Source of the DNA: an uncultured Bacteroidales bacterium
Lineage (GTDB): Bacteria > Bacteroidota > Bacteroidia > Bacteroidales > P3
Direction: 5' to 3'
DNA length: 64,000 bases
Assembly (NCBI GenBank): GCA_900316965.1
Contig: ONEY01000002.1
Location: 1-64,000, forward strand
Shown: positions 41,201 to 45,440 of the stretch, in pieces
How positions within the stretch are numbered: position 1 is the stretch's first letter
Layout of the letters: every line of letters starts with the position of its first letter
Notes under the pieces: generated by a model
Seen by the model: only the letters and a program-made list of their open reading frames with translations
Database searches by the model: none
Told to the model about the DNA's origin: nothing
Translations under genes and position numbers: made by a program

Positions 41201-42361
41201 CTTACTATCAACAATGCTACTGCATCGACGGTCAATGTCACAGCTTGCGAAAGCTACACCTGGATTGATGGCCAGACCTACACGGCTTCTACCACTCAGC
41301 CCACAATGACTTTCGTCAACGCTAATGGCTGCGACAGCGTTGTCACTCTCAACCTGACAGTGAACAATGCCGCAACCTCGACAACCTACATGACAGCATG
41401 CGACAGCTACACCTGGAATGGCAATGTCTACACCACCAGCGGCAACTACACCTACAATGGTACTGCTGCCAACGGTTGCGACAGCATCGCTACCCTCGTT
41501 CTTACTGTCAACAGTCCAGTAAGCTCAACAACCACGATGACTGCTTGCGAAAGCTACACTTGGAACGGCAATGTCTATACCAATAGCGGAATCTACACCT
41601 ACAATGGTGTCGCCGTTAACGGTTGCGACAGCACCGCTACACTTATCCTCACTGTCAACCAGCCCAAGACCAACATTCTCACTGTCTCTGCTTGCGACAG
41701 CTACACTTGGGACGGCACCGCATACACCACCAGCGGCGAATACAGCCAGGCCTACACAGCCGCCAACGGCTGCGATAGCATTGTGACTCTCGCCCTGACG
41801 GTCAACACCAGCGATGCTGTTGTCGACGAGGTTACCGAATGCGACGGATTCTTCTGGATCAATGGTGTATACTACACCGAGAGCACCAACACTCCGACAA
41901 TGACATTCGTTAATGCCGCCGGCTGCGACAGCGTGGTAACTTTGAATCTTACTGTCAACCACAGCGTGGAAATCCACGATTCTATCGACATCCTCGACAC
42001 CCAGTTGCCATACAACTACAACGGTTTCATCGTGAATGAGGCTGGTGACTACTGGATCAACGGTACCACCGTTAATGGATGCGACAGTTCAATCTATCTC
42101 CACGTTGGTGTTTCTCACATCGGTGTCGACGTTGTCAGCGTCCTCGACGAGGTTAAGGTTTATCCTAACCCAACTCGTGGTCATGTTACCGTCAGCGCCA
42201 ATGAGGTTGTTAAAGTTGAGGTCTTCGACCTTGTCGGCCGTCTGGTCGCTTCGTTCGATAACACTGCCAACTTCGACATCTCCAACCTGGCTGAAGGCAG
42301 CTACACACTGCGTATCACTCTGCCAGAAGGTGTGACAACACGTAGGATAGTCAAGAAGTAA
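23264..42361 (+). CDS. Giant T9SS-secreted adhesin-like protein (6365 residues)
   Basis: A signal peptide (MKRKSIFLQLLLLVALLVPW, cleavage near TQAQ) is followed by a 200-residue beta domain. Residues about 229-2417 alternate nine fibronectin-III-like units (e.g. TAGNATQWQVR) with eight MAM/choice-of-anchor-J-like units starting DFENG/PECW and ending IDNVSV. A CUB-like domain lies at about 2420-2545. Two or three Ig/PKD-like domains follow (to about 2903). Then come more than 50 Cys-containing repeats of about 49 residues (CDSYTW ... GCDSVVTLNLTV) to about 6285. A T9SS type A sorting domain (VKVYPNPTRGHVTV, VFDLVGRLVASF) ends the protein. It should be exported by Sec, cross the outer membrane through T9SS and be displayed or released; adhesion is inferred from the domains. 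No catalytic domain seen. One uninterrupted frame, own promoter and terminator. Confidence 0.93.
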   Translation: MKRKSIFLQLLLLVALLVPWVTQAQVAKVSEYDFAANNVAYASIAGNGGTVWSAADVTNGYTTITMPFAMQYGQTSIGRGATLYVSANGYVTTGDPSMSGIVIAPLGTPSGFGNIAANTIYTKVESNKVTVEWRKLKVGNNVVSFQLVLTNTGTIKFNYGPMTLSTTAQVYAGMQSSAADIYCVATINNRWDTIVPTYTSLTATRTLSPSVHPYYNVDNNQGLSYTFTQPECAKPNSFGAVPSDFSVIFNWTGNGSKYQIKYNEGSDFAPMTQGTLLDNLTGNTYTLNNLPQRTTYYAYIRAFCATSGSWSAWRAVADESFSTGCGYEALPMVQNFTTAPECWDVLVSNNNASNTVWLDGDILRMRAGDENGGYASQVFAVLPKFNANLNNYELDINGYRESSTSGTLTLGYFTNINNMSGFVVLDTLEGFTTTPQNLSFYLTDYAAIPSGARLALRWSHSSSYWDFFIDEITVKPQPTCFPISNLQVSNITPTSAKFSFTDGHNTSTAYQLVYGAPGFSPAAATPVAITNGGVVNTLEGSTHYEAYVRAICGTEPLDWIGPVDFFTPCPAVTVSAANPFKEEFNSDELPNCWSKEGFASSDWSFESGNAKGSSSSCGTDCEAWLYTPVFSFGTGDIILSFKHKQQDWAGDQNYLTVYYRTSPSDEWHQIVQYTNSISDMTNEEMILPYTANASQYQLAFTSTNSYGYAVYLDDVKVRPAPTCAPVANLAISPSKVLTWTAGNATQWQVRYGIAGSDNYTFLFTNAATATLPLTGAAGTQYEISARSICGAGDTNDWADPVNYTMPLSLPYSCDFENGATGFITQSTGNNEWVVGTAKSNGGNGYYVSNDGVSNVYATGSNIAYAYVTLPFETAGDYMVKYDWTANGESTWDFLRVALVPDNVTLITSYSNSYNSTTPTGWIPVDGGSKLNLNTSWNTYAEVINVTTPGIYKLVFAWMNDNSGEYQPPAAIDNVSVRALNCNAPTNLAISPSKVLTWTAGNATQWQVRWAEDGSDVYTLSNVVTTASYTLPLTGGAGTTYNVSVRSICGAGDTLDWTAPLSYTIPVAIPYSCDFENGVNGIVFANGSLTNKWYMGTADNNTTGGSHSIYISNNSGTSADYNKSSSSVVYAYVTLPMTIAADYNISYDWKCYGESTYDYLRVALVPESVTLTPGTSLPSGLSTTATPSTWIAVDGGSKLNLSSSWNSVSRTVNISTPGNYKLVFVWRNDPSSGTNPPATIDNISVTRMSCNAPADIAYSAGTVTWTAGNATQWQVRLAKEGSDNYTYAVVNNASYTPTGLLDNTSYTIGIRSICGVDDTLQWTNTTFRTPCGAIQVLPYAEDFSGYTGLPSYPYYGPAVAPHCWNYYSNGTNTAATTGSSSYYGSVGTYSGTSYGSMISNDPYFCMPLYVISSSTTSSTYVNYNTQRGDTKYAVMPQFDQPLNNIMVSFDYKFSSSNTATTYNTALELGYITENDVNTFVSMQTYAATSTAIQHIVDMSLATLAASAPADARLTLKYSGTHNGTSSTSSGTVYCGIDNIRVKVIPNCFAPQVSTMTATNVTPTSATVSWVDQNTNTPTSWSVKYSSNANFDPATEGTATTVNTPTINLNGLESQTTYYVYVGVDCGSFGESEWSNAFTFTTECVPMTVLPYVYGFEDATTGTSTGTDFDAECWKRLNNGTTYYGYPYISSSSTYCHSGSRGLYWYNATTTGTYGDYQILVLPGVDATSHPANTLQMKFWAKASSTSYHPVFQVGVMTDPNDVSTFVNVATINVEGTTWTEYTAFLDSYTGNGIYVALRANRPTSAWYAYVDDFELSVIPPCIKPSNAHTTALTYNAATIDWTQNTVLSTESSWDVMFGPSPLDTTTATVTTLTDHVFNATGLDEQTSYDFYVRANCGADGYSDWSIVYTFTTPCAPIAVTKYNHYTEDFESTATNNLPDCWTKVGTGTVAVLSSTSNAHNSSYYLRFSGSLSNLVLLPETENEANTLQLNFWTRPESYSNTSCGSFSVGYVTDAEDASTFVAIATYNHNDWTSNTHEEKTVYMDAAPAGARMAMRHNAGSTSWYWYVDDIEVMPVPTCRVATNLTSENVYAKTANLSWTDNCLVTPAAWEVRYAPVAADLDNEGVSVEVTGAPALALANLLPETAYQWKVRSICVAAANYNGDTADWSNVANFTTMATCVVPTLSSPVASANSVTLSWTENTMPVGATQWEVAVGEPGFNKNIDGMHFTTNQNSNFVVTGLKHSTAYQVYVSSLCSDEDWSEWSTAANFSTSCAPWQYADMPLVQTFSVSGLPACWTKAGGYTITSTAYNRMEIYGTKSMVVLPEMAFALDTIEMSLEAANYSGTTERSFQVGYLADGTDTTTFTAVQTITLNSPEYNTFNISFADINNTTGRYIAIRGLQTGTTWADFYVKNVQVKLREPIAYLPSNETESNCVVFYMADTVNHENTYAGNVNMTQTIYPGEPGKVLHLTGMVDCEYGYDYLTIYEGVGTNGTILYSGTGYDDNIDIKTNSYDWVNKGAMTIVFTSDVDNADQYLGFKLLALCECPTAAPQRDWVVDTNTAFAWVNGRTYTNNVTIANQPDKTWNEEFMEKNLGQCDSVYHTLNLTIHPTYNLTARKELCQRESFEFYDTTLNATGVYTRTKKTAFGADSTTTLTLQVRPAPTAYIYVDNERTNGTIDAFCDNADLVMTARATIEGSNFKWEDNSTAAVRTVNPHENASYSVIAYDPTYNCPSLPVDLAVTTTPVPELSIVVENGDSVICAGGSTTLTVADANNTECTYVWSNNETGNSITVSPATTTTYTVTATTPNASACVATASAVITVNQLPVVTITPSANEICRYDSLTLSATEVDGYNYNWTSLNGATTAAVSFVPANTGRYNLTVTDANGCVNEFTSATVTVRPAYNINDTLSVCEAMLPVTWDAQTLSAAGNYDQTWNIAYGCDSTVHLYLDVTATGVSNAYATYCEGSAFTFGQGQYMTNHVADLNVTSLSYIDSTSEECPVQYNLYLTVNPKKATSFEANECDSYTWNEVEYTAAGSYNQTLQTINGCDSVVTLNLTLRNSTIGTDVQTVCDKLVWIDGNTYTENNTTAQYTIQNEAGCDSVVTLNLTVNYANTGVDDIRWCNTPTYTWINGVTYDMNETDGNVRYLLPNVTNQYGCDSTQILNLVFNLAADTMAWADTAVCDIFILDTVACDGSLVECQINQSGAYQLKTSIGNGRYVVSRYNVTINHSEYHTTVKRNVCLPYTWTDANDNFIAVINDIFTGSDTNISLTFAASENGCDRTEVLRLINAKPQTYNYVSGQVCLGETYSYGSYVLTPVEAGETTYRLATGEPNSFGCDSTDVLTLTVFPTSTEEMEIALCENSFEKGADSAYHYTFVNEENATETVDLTYANALNGSVYNGSAVANWTTENGCARTVTVNFTVKPNTSSSFETTELYTYTWDLNGETYDNEGVYTATAIYGENSYGCDSIITMNLTLHDTVYTVIDTTVCTSYKGPDDEVYRDDRSFTKVLAGASHFGTDSVIVTNFYVNQNPLTDVYVATNVPYTWVDGIEYTATGEAFYTLSDKNGCDSTLHLFFTKLNPIVLCYSELPYETGYGFTITDPISNTYSNNDLNGNDTIVSYVINQPIRKVFVDTACDNYTWDATALTYNESGVYFYDYTDSNSCPATDTLKLTVFHNTNSSETVTACDTYTWNNNGNSVTKTENGVYYSNYLTTDNCPSVDTLYLTVNYNTNSGATAIACDSYTWHDSAYTATGEYTYNYTAGNGCASVDTLYLTIGTAGNTNVNANVCDSYTWTENGVTYTESTVDSVVYQSVAGCDSTITLTLTVRHSTDSTVTEVACDTYTWAQNGETYTVSGNYVDTIANEALCDSIVTLNLTVNYNSNTAYTVAACDSYEWTNNGNTVTNTVSGTYFSSYTNVAGCPSVDTLYLTINNSKVYDTTIYSSEGFYQFNLVANDVTYDTLFSANAPTTFGPLTATLTTVAGCDSVVTYTFVVGTTRTKTEVVVACQEYTWPRNNVTYEFIDAAESAANNNALYKTTTGTYIYEAPIVTITNNNAIDSTFILQLVLTERYTGSADTTFLLSNETLALGDSVFNFSAQKAAGYRGYTETVQRSVYHPAVNYCDSLINYNITLVYNYDTAWVDICAEQTSVNWGTHSYVTTTPGTTYIFDTVADNGWFQTLVVNQKPVIASTDTKVACDTYTWIDGVTYTASNTTATDTLTAFDGCDSVVTLNLTIKHSNTGDTTAVSCGSFTWYGTTYTASTEEPTHLFTNAAGCDSTVTLHLTINNATTGDTTAVACESFTWYGTTYTASTEEATHTFANGNATGCDSTVTLHLTINMPTSSVLDTAVCDNFEWNNVTYTESANVVIDNLTNVKGCDSTATLHLTIKTSNTGIDEVIACDSLRWIDGTLYTINNYTAQHTIQNVAGCDSVVTLNLTINHATHNITNVTDACDNYVWTTSGMNYVYDANATYPLTITHNYVNGQNCPSVDTLKLTLHQSSAETFYDTVCDSYTWVNNGNSVTYTESGIYTSNYINTDNCPSTDMLYLTINVATTGNDEIIANNGYYRYDNVLYTADRDGGEYFDTTFTVASGLNAAGCDSTTMLHLLVGTNAIGMENQVVCDHFTWINGHTYEYRENAPEGALYYDATADEWVYARPRYTLPGVLSANGFDTIAVLNLTLTQINYTEQNVRFLLSQQQCFLTSDSNAAYTINFSGAEAGIVDTAFHFGATTHYCDSVITYHITLVDNYTNVGTEDICATVEDYTWNNTNILGGHSKTFDMTELITDFDHVTTITLTDTVFKGDADNEWVYAKTLVVHPVVYATERRTACDSYEWNGTVFTASTTTATRFFPNGSSYGCDSTVTLNLTIKYNSNTAYTATACDEYTWTLNNNQVYTTSGDYTRAYTAANGCPSVDTLHLTVNYKGDTTYTVTACDSYEWNSTTYTTSGHYGFSYNTNEGCASVDSLFLTVNHNSNSGETVESCNSYTWNNHGNVIDTNVSGVYFSNYINADNCPSVDTLYLTINKNNGQTLTESVCDSYTWAVDGQTYTQTGVYTFDSTDANGCYAQCTLNLTVGYTTNNAETVVACHAYNWHGTDYSTSGDKLYAYTNDDGCPSVDTLHLTINNQTTYAVQTIENCGPYTWTVGDSIIGVFDQSIETSTTLTNPRTMCDSVVFLRLTVFEAPHAYETATVCADALPYTWRGIEFAAAGDTAITTAYTDNCDSTIHFALTVNPLINVEITDVVCLGQDYSANNFVIAAADLTAGTHTFSHTDASVLTGCDSTTTLTLTVGDVIYNAAVEVTACDTYNWTPGDGETYNFTTSGTYNSNVYANNMGCSSVDVLNLTINENSSTGYNATACDTYTWNNTVYTESGDYTFAYSDANGCASVDTLHLVINNNSNSSITAVACDSYEWHGTVYTTSGDYTYDYSTNEGCASVDTLHLTVNYNSNSAMNATACDSYEWNGTVYTESGDYTYNYNTTDGCASVDTLHLTVNFNSNSAMNATACDSYTWNNTVYTESGDYTYSYTNADGCASVDTLHLTVNYNSSNGVVITACDGYEWHGQNYTSTGVYYYPYNTEEGCASLDTLRLTVNYNSNSSFTETACDSYEWNGTVYTTSGDYTYSYTTVAGCASTDTLHLTVNYNSNLGTTITACDSYNWKGTDYTTSGTYYFNYTTEAGCASVDTLYLTINENSNRQRTIIACDEYTWNGETYYQSGDYYYSYTANNGCPSVDTLHLTVNYNTSTKQTVVACDEYTWNGTEYNASGMYIHDYVAANNCESSDTLMLTINNSTTSSFTDAACNYYIWDGRAYTESGSYDYTYTTDNGCDSVVTLNLTINTQKTSSETATACGSYTWNGATYNVSGIYTYNTTSVDGCDSVVTLALTISQAVTSTINASACNGYVWNGTPYTASGNYTATYTAANGCDSVVTLVLTINQPKTTTIVATACDSYTWAGTTYTTSGNYSNTTIASNGCDSIVTLQLTINNATASTVNVTACESYTWIDGQTYTASTTQPTMTFVNANGCDSVVTLNLTVNNAATSTTYMTACDSYTWNGNVYTTSGNYTYNGTAANGCDSIATLVLTVNSPVSSTTTMTACESYTWNGNVYTNSGIYTYNGVAVNGCDSTATLILTVNQPKTNILTVSACDSYTWDGTAYTTSGEYSQAYTAANGCDSIVTLALTVNTSDAVVDEVTECDGFFWINGVYYTESTNTPTMTFVNAAGCDSVVTLNLTVNHSVEIHDSIDILDTQLPYNYNGFIVNEAGDYWINGTTVNGCDSSIYLHVGVSHIGVDVVSVLDEVKVYPNPTRGHVTVSANEVVKVEVFDLVGRLVASFDNTANFDISNLAEGSYTLRITLPEGVTTRRIVKK
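31976..42120 (+). repeat. Coding tandem repeats, ~147-bp unit (CDSYxW ... GCDS)
   Basis: The C-terminal half of the giant gene is built of repeats that each encode one Cys in a C-D-S-Y-x-W motif and a second about 25-30 residues later in G-C-D/A/P-S, then L-x-L-T-V/I-N. The paired cysteines probably form a disulfide in each unit (inference). Between 31976 and about 37860 units are divergent and vary in length; from about 39300 to 41830 they are regular, 49 codons each, and several (39.3-40.5 kb) are nearly identical in DNA, pointing to recent duplication. Confidence 0.88.
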
Positions 42362-42402
42362 TCTTCCTCGCCCACATCAAAGTGGGCAATACACTCTACC
42401 TT

Positions 42403-42438
42403 GGACGGGCGCCAATCATGGTGCCCGTCCCTTTTTTT
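42403..42438 (+). terminator. Rho-independent terminator of the giant gene
   Basis: GGACGGGC (42403-42410) pairs with GCCCGTCC (42423-42430), extended inward by GCC/GGT, with seven T after it. A smaller hairpin GCCCAC/GTGGGC (42370-42387) lies just before it. Confidence 0.9.
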
Positions 42439-42582
42439 GAATGCCGATTTTATTGATAACTATAATGAAATCTCTTCTTTTGGGTAGTAGTCACGGTTGT
42501 TTTTTTTTATTGCTTAAATATTAGTAATATTCGGAAATATAGTAGTTTATGTTGTGTATGGTAAAAAAATATCAAAAAAAAT

Positions 42583-42613
42583 TTTGTCAGTATTCAAAAA
42601 TGTAGTAATTTTG
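42583..42613 (+). promoter_or_regulatory. Promoter of the tRNA-Leu pair
   Basis: TTTG (42583-42586), 19 bases, TAATTTTG (42606-42613), an exact consensus promoter 62 bases before the first tRNA-Leu. No other promoter is visible before the second tRNA-Leu, so the two are likely cotranscribed. Confidence 0.85.
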
Positions 42614-42674
42614 CACCCGCTTTCGAGAGGAAAAGAAGGTGCAAATGAATAATCTTCTTTTTGCTTGGAAACAA

Positions 42675-42761
42675 GCCCAGGTGGTGGAATTGGTAGACAC
42701 GCTACTTTGAGGGGGTAGTGCCGTTTTAGGCGTGCAAGTTCAAGTCTTGTCCTGGGCACCA
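42675..42761 (+). tRNA. tRNA-Leu (anticodon GAG), CCA encoded
   Basis: Class II tRNA with long variable arm. Acceptor GCCCAGG/CCTGGGC, discriminator A, then encoded CCA. The anticodon stem CTACT/GGTAG holds loop TTGAGGG, anticodon GAG. T arm includes GTTCAAGT. Sits 70 bp before the second tRNA-Leu. Confidence 0.93.
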
Positions 42762-42831
42762 AAAAGGGAGAGCTGACGACAATCAGAGTCCTTTTTTTTT
42801 CGGGTTCCGCGTGCTTAGGAACCTTCTACCA

Positions 42832-42916
42832 GCCCGGATGGCGGAATTGGTAGACGCGCACGTTTCAGGTGCGTGTATCGAAAGATGTGCAGGTTCAAGT
42901 CCTGTTCCGGGCACCA
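42832..42916 (+). tRNA. tRNA-Leu (anticodon CAG), CCA encoded; integration target
   Basis: Acceptor GCCCGGA/TCCGGGC with discriminator A and encoded CCA. The anticodon stem CACGT/GCGTG holds loop TTCAGGT, anticodon CAG; a long variable arm (TATCGAAAGATG) follows. Its last 17 bases recur at 49981, 51968 and 53703 (15 bases), so this gene appears to be the attachment site of the cassette array downstream. Confidence 0.93.
42900..42916 (+). other. att core copy A (within tRNA-Leu 3' end)
   Basis: TCCTGTTCCGGGCACCA, the 3' T-arm and acceptor strand of the intact tRNA-Leu(CAG). It is followed by the same 55-base hairpin sequence as copies B and C. The role as attachment site is inferred from the direct repeats. 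Confidence 0.7.
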
Positions 42917-43010
42917 AAGAGATTTTGCAAGTAACTCAAAATGAGCGAAAAAGCAAAATCTTTTTTCTTTTATATCCCAATCTTGGCCATAATATGGCCA
43001 TATTTTCGGA

Positions 43011-43465
43011 AAACCCACTTGACTCTTCTCTACGAGCAAGGAACAGGACTCACACAAACCCACTTGGTCATTTTGACTGTTATGCCGCCATTAGGACGGT
43101 CGTTTCAGAAATATCCAAGACACCCTTTGAGAAAGCAAGATTCTCGATATGAACATCGGCCAATTCCATTGGACTTTCATCTTTGACTAGGTCAGTGAAG
43201 TTTTTCAGGGATTATATTCTGTCTGAGCACTTTACTTTTGCTTTCGTATGCTTTTGTTGTATTCCGTTGCAAACAACTGAACCCTTGCAATATGCACCAT
43301 CTTGTTGTGCAGAGTTCCTCTGTGCGATATCTGGCATAAAACGACCTTCTTTTCGTTTCTGTGCATTTTTTTGAGGGCAAAAATGCACCGTGGTATTTAT
43401 TCCTTGTTAGCATACCTTATTCAATTGTACAATAAATAAATCTTATTTACGTTAATATAGTCAAA
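43011..43465. other. Non-coding start of module 1
   Basis: 455 bp between the left arm and the first cargo gene. No gene is convincing. On the minus strand an open stretch (43211-43080, ending at a TAA) would encode SPMELADVHIENLAFSKG and flanking residues, which looks protein-like and could be the decayed end of a lost gene, but there is no start. No promoter matching the consensus is seen before 43466. Confidence 0.35.
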
Positions 43466-43846
43466 ATGAAACGAACGGTGTCCATATTATTCTTGCTGCT
43501 GGCCAATGTTTTTTTGTTGGCTCACGTGGTTGTGCCGCACCACCATCACGACAGTGTGCCGGTGGAGGTGCTGTATTTGCACGACAACGGACACCACCAT
43601 CATCACGACCACGATTCTTCTCACCATCACGACGGGCCAGAGACTTGCCTAATAAGTCAGTCGGTGGCATCTGCCGTGGTGCGACACAGCGACGATGTAC
43701 CGTTGCCGACATTGTCGGCGGTTCTTTTCGACAGCTGGGAAGAGACTCCCCTCGAGGCTGAGCGTATACCGTCGGCTTTCATCGTGAGCGAGGCTGTCTT
43801 CCAGCCACATCGCGCCCATTCCCTCCGTGCTCCGCCATTGGGCTGA
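43466..43846 (+). CDS. Histidine-rich exported protein, efflux-associated
   Basis: 126 residues. An N-terminal hydrophobic segment (MKRTVSILFLLLANVFLLAH) acts as signal or anchor. It is followed by two histidine clusters, VPHHHHD near residue 24 and HHHHHDHDSSHHHD near 45-60, then a polar tail. Such a sequence should bind divalent metal ions in the periplasm. It lies 85 bp before the RND adaptor gene and reads the same way, so it is probably part of the same metal-response operon. Small His-rich proteins of this type accompany CusBA-like systems in Bacteroidetes. No enzymatic domain. Confidence 0.7.
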   Translation: MKRTVSILFLLLANVFLLAHVVVPHHHHDSVPVEVLYLHDNGHHHHHDHDSSHHHDGPETCLISQSVASAVVRHSDDVPLPTLSAVLFDSWEETPLEAERIPSAFIVSEAVFQPHRAHSLRAPPLG

Positions 43847-43931
43847 TTTCTTTACCATACTTTTCTGTTAACGGCGTTTCGGCTTTTGGGCCGACAATGC
43901 CATTGTATTCATTTTATGATAGAAATCAGCA

Positions 43932-45422
43932 ATGAGAACGAATTATTTCGTCCTTATGTCTGTCGGCGTATTGATGCTGGCAGCAAGTTGCAGTCGGGCG
44001 GTGAAGGACGACGCCCATTCGCACGACGAAAGTTTGCAACTGACAGCATATAATGAATTGTTTGAAGTTTATGCCGAGGTGACACCGCCCGTGGCTGGCG
44101 ACACCTGCGAGATAGTGGCGCACTTTACCTGGCTTGACGGTTTCAAACCTCTTGAGAGCGGTGCAATCAAGGCCACCCTCGGCATTGCCGGGCAGACGCT
44201 TGAAGCCCCGACAAGGGTAGGCATCTACAAGTTCCACCTGGTGCCTGCGGCTACCGGCGAGGCTTGCATAACCTTTGACATCGCTACGCCTGACGGCAGT
44301 TCGCACCTTGTCACCCCGACATTCACTGTGTGCGACGACAATCACGAGGCGCAGCATATCGCTGCCGACCTGAAAGCAGCCAGCAGCAATGGTGTGGTCT
44401 TTACCAAGGAGATGAGTTGGAAGGTGGATTTCGCCACCGACAGCTGCCGCCGCGAGTTGTTCGGACAGGTCATCCGCACAATGGCGCAGGTGCAGCCCTC
44501 GCAGGACGACGAGCGTGTGGTGGCAGCACAGGGCAGCGGCATCGTGGCCTCGGCCATGGCTTCGCTTGTGGAGGGCAGCGCCGTCAGCGGCGGACAGACG
44601 CTCTTCACCATCGAGAGCGGTGCCATGGCCGAAGGCAACCTCGCTGTGCGTTACAGCGAAGCAGAATCGGCCTATAGGTTGGCCAAGACCGATTATGAGC
44701 GCAAGCAGTCGCTCGCTGCCGACCGCATTGTGTCGGAGGCCGAGCTGCAACGAGCCAAGGCCGCCTTGGAGCAGGCTGAGGCTGTGTACAACAACCTGCG
44801 CAGCCACTTCTCGTCGGGTCGGCTGGCAGCGAAGTCGCCCATTGGCGGCTACGTCAAGCAGTTGCTTGTCCGCAGCGGCGAGTATGTCGAAGCCGGGCAG
44901 CCGCTGGCTGTGGTGTCGCAGAACCGACAGCTTATGGTACGTGCCGATGTGCCGTCGCGCTACTGGAATCTGCTGGCTGATATAGCTACTGCCACGCTTC
45001 GTACTACAAGCGAAGGTCGCACTTATAGCCTCGAAGAACTTGGCGGCAAGGTGGTTTCATACGGACGCTCTGTCGACTTGTCATCCCCGATGGTGCCTGT
45101 CACTTTCGAAGTGCGTAACGCGGCAGGGCTTCTCCCGGGCTCGATGGTGGAGATGTTTATCCATACCCGCGGCAGTCGTCCAGTAGTCACCATCCCCACC
45201 TCGGCACTCATCGAGGAGATGGGAAACTGGTTTGTCTATGTGCAGCTTACGCCTGAATACTTCGAGAAACGCGAGGTGACTGCCGGCCAAAACGACGGCC
45301 TCCGCACAGAGATTACCAGCGGCCTTAATGGTACGGAACGCGTGGTAACCCGTGGAGCCGTGCTGGTGAAGATAACCCAGATGTCGGGCGGCCTCGATGC
45401 CGAATCGGGCCATCAACACTAA
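43932..45422 (+). CDS. RND efflux periplasmic adaptor (CusB/CzcB-like)
   Basis: 496 residues, lipoprotein signal with lipobox LAASC. The membrane-fusion core begins near residue 190 (VVAAQGSGIVASAMASLVEGSAV), followed by a coiled-coil hairpin (AESAYRLAKTDYERKQSLAADRIV) and a second lipoyl half (AAKSPIGGYVKQLLVRSGEYVEAGQPL), then beta-barrel and membrane-proximal parts. Residues about 35-150 form an extra N-terminal beta domain not found in classic CusB. His residues occur at both ends (AHSHDE near the start, GHQH at the end). It bridges the inner-membrane pump and the outer-membrane channel encoded next; the gap to the pump gene is 18 bp. Confidence 0.88.
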   Translation: MRTNYFVLMSVGVLMLAASCSRAVKDDAHSHDESLQLTAYNELFEVYAEVTPPVAGDTCEIVAHFTWLDGFKPLESGAIKATLGIAGQTLEAPTRVGIYKFHLVPAATGEACITFDIATPDGSSHLVTPTFTVCDDNHEAQHIAADLKAASSNGVVFTKEMSWKVDFATDSCRRELFGQVIRTMAQVQPSQDDERVVAAQGSGIVASAMASLVEGSAVSGGQTLFTIESGAMAEGNLAVRYSEAESAYRLAKTDYERKQSLAADRIVSEAELQRAKAALEQAEAVYNNLRSHFSSGRLAAKSPIGGYVKQLLVRSGEYVEAGQPLAVVSQNRQLMVRADVPSRYWNLLADIATATLRTTSEGRTYSLEELGGKVVSYGRSVDLSSPMVPVTFEVRNAAGLLPGSMVEMFIHTRGSRPVVTIPTSALIEEMGNWFVYVQLTPEYFEKREVTAGQNDGLRTEITSGLNGTERVVTRGAVLVKITQMSGGLDAESGHQH

Positions 45423-45440
45423 CCATAGGGAGGACTTGCT

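Noticed and set aside
31976-42120. CRISPR-like regular repeats
   Set aside because: The repeats are coding, in frame, 147 bp long without unique spacers, and not palindromic.
42547-43063. Minus-strand frames over the two tRNA-Leu genes (71 and 82 codons)
   Set aside because: These are the familiar false proteins read from tRNA-Leu antisense (RTRLELARLK..., CPEQDLNLHIF...).
42811-43152. 113-codon plus-strand frame through tRNA-Leu(CAG) and the left arm
   Set aside because: It reads through a tRNA gene and a terminator hairpin, and the peptide has no protein-like character.
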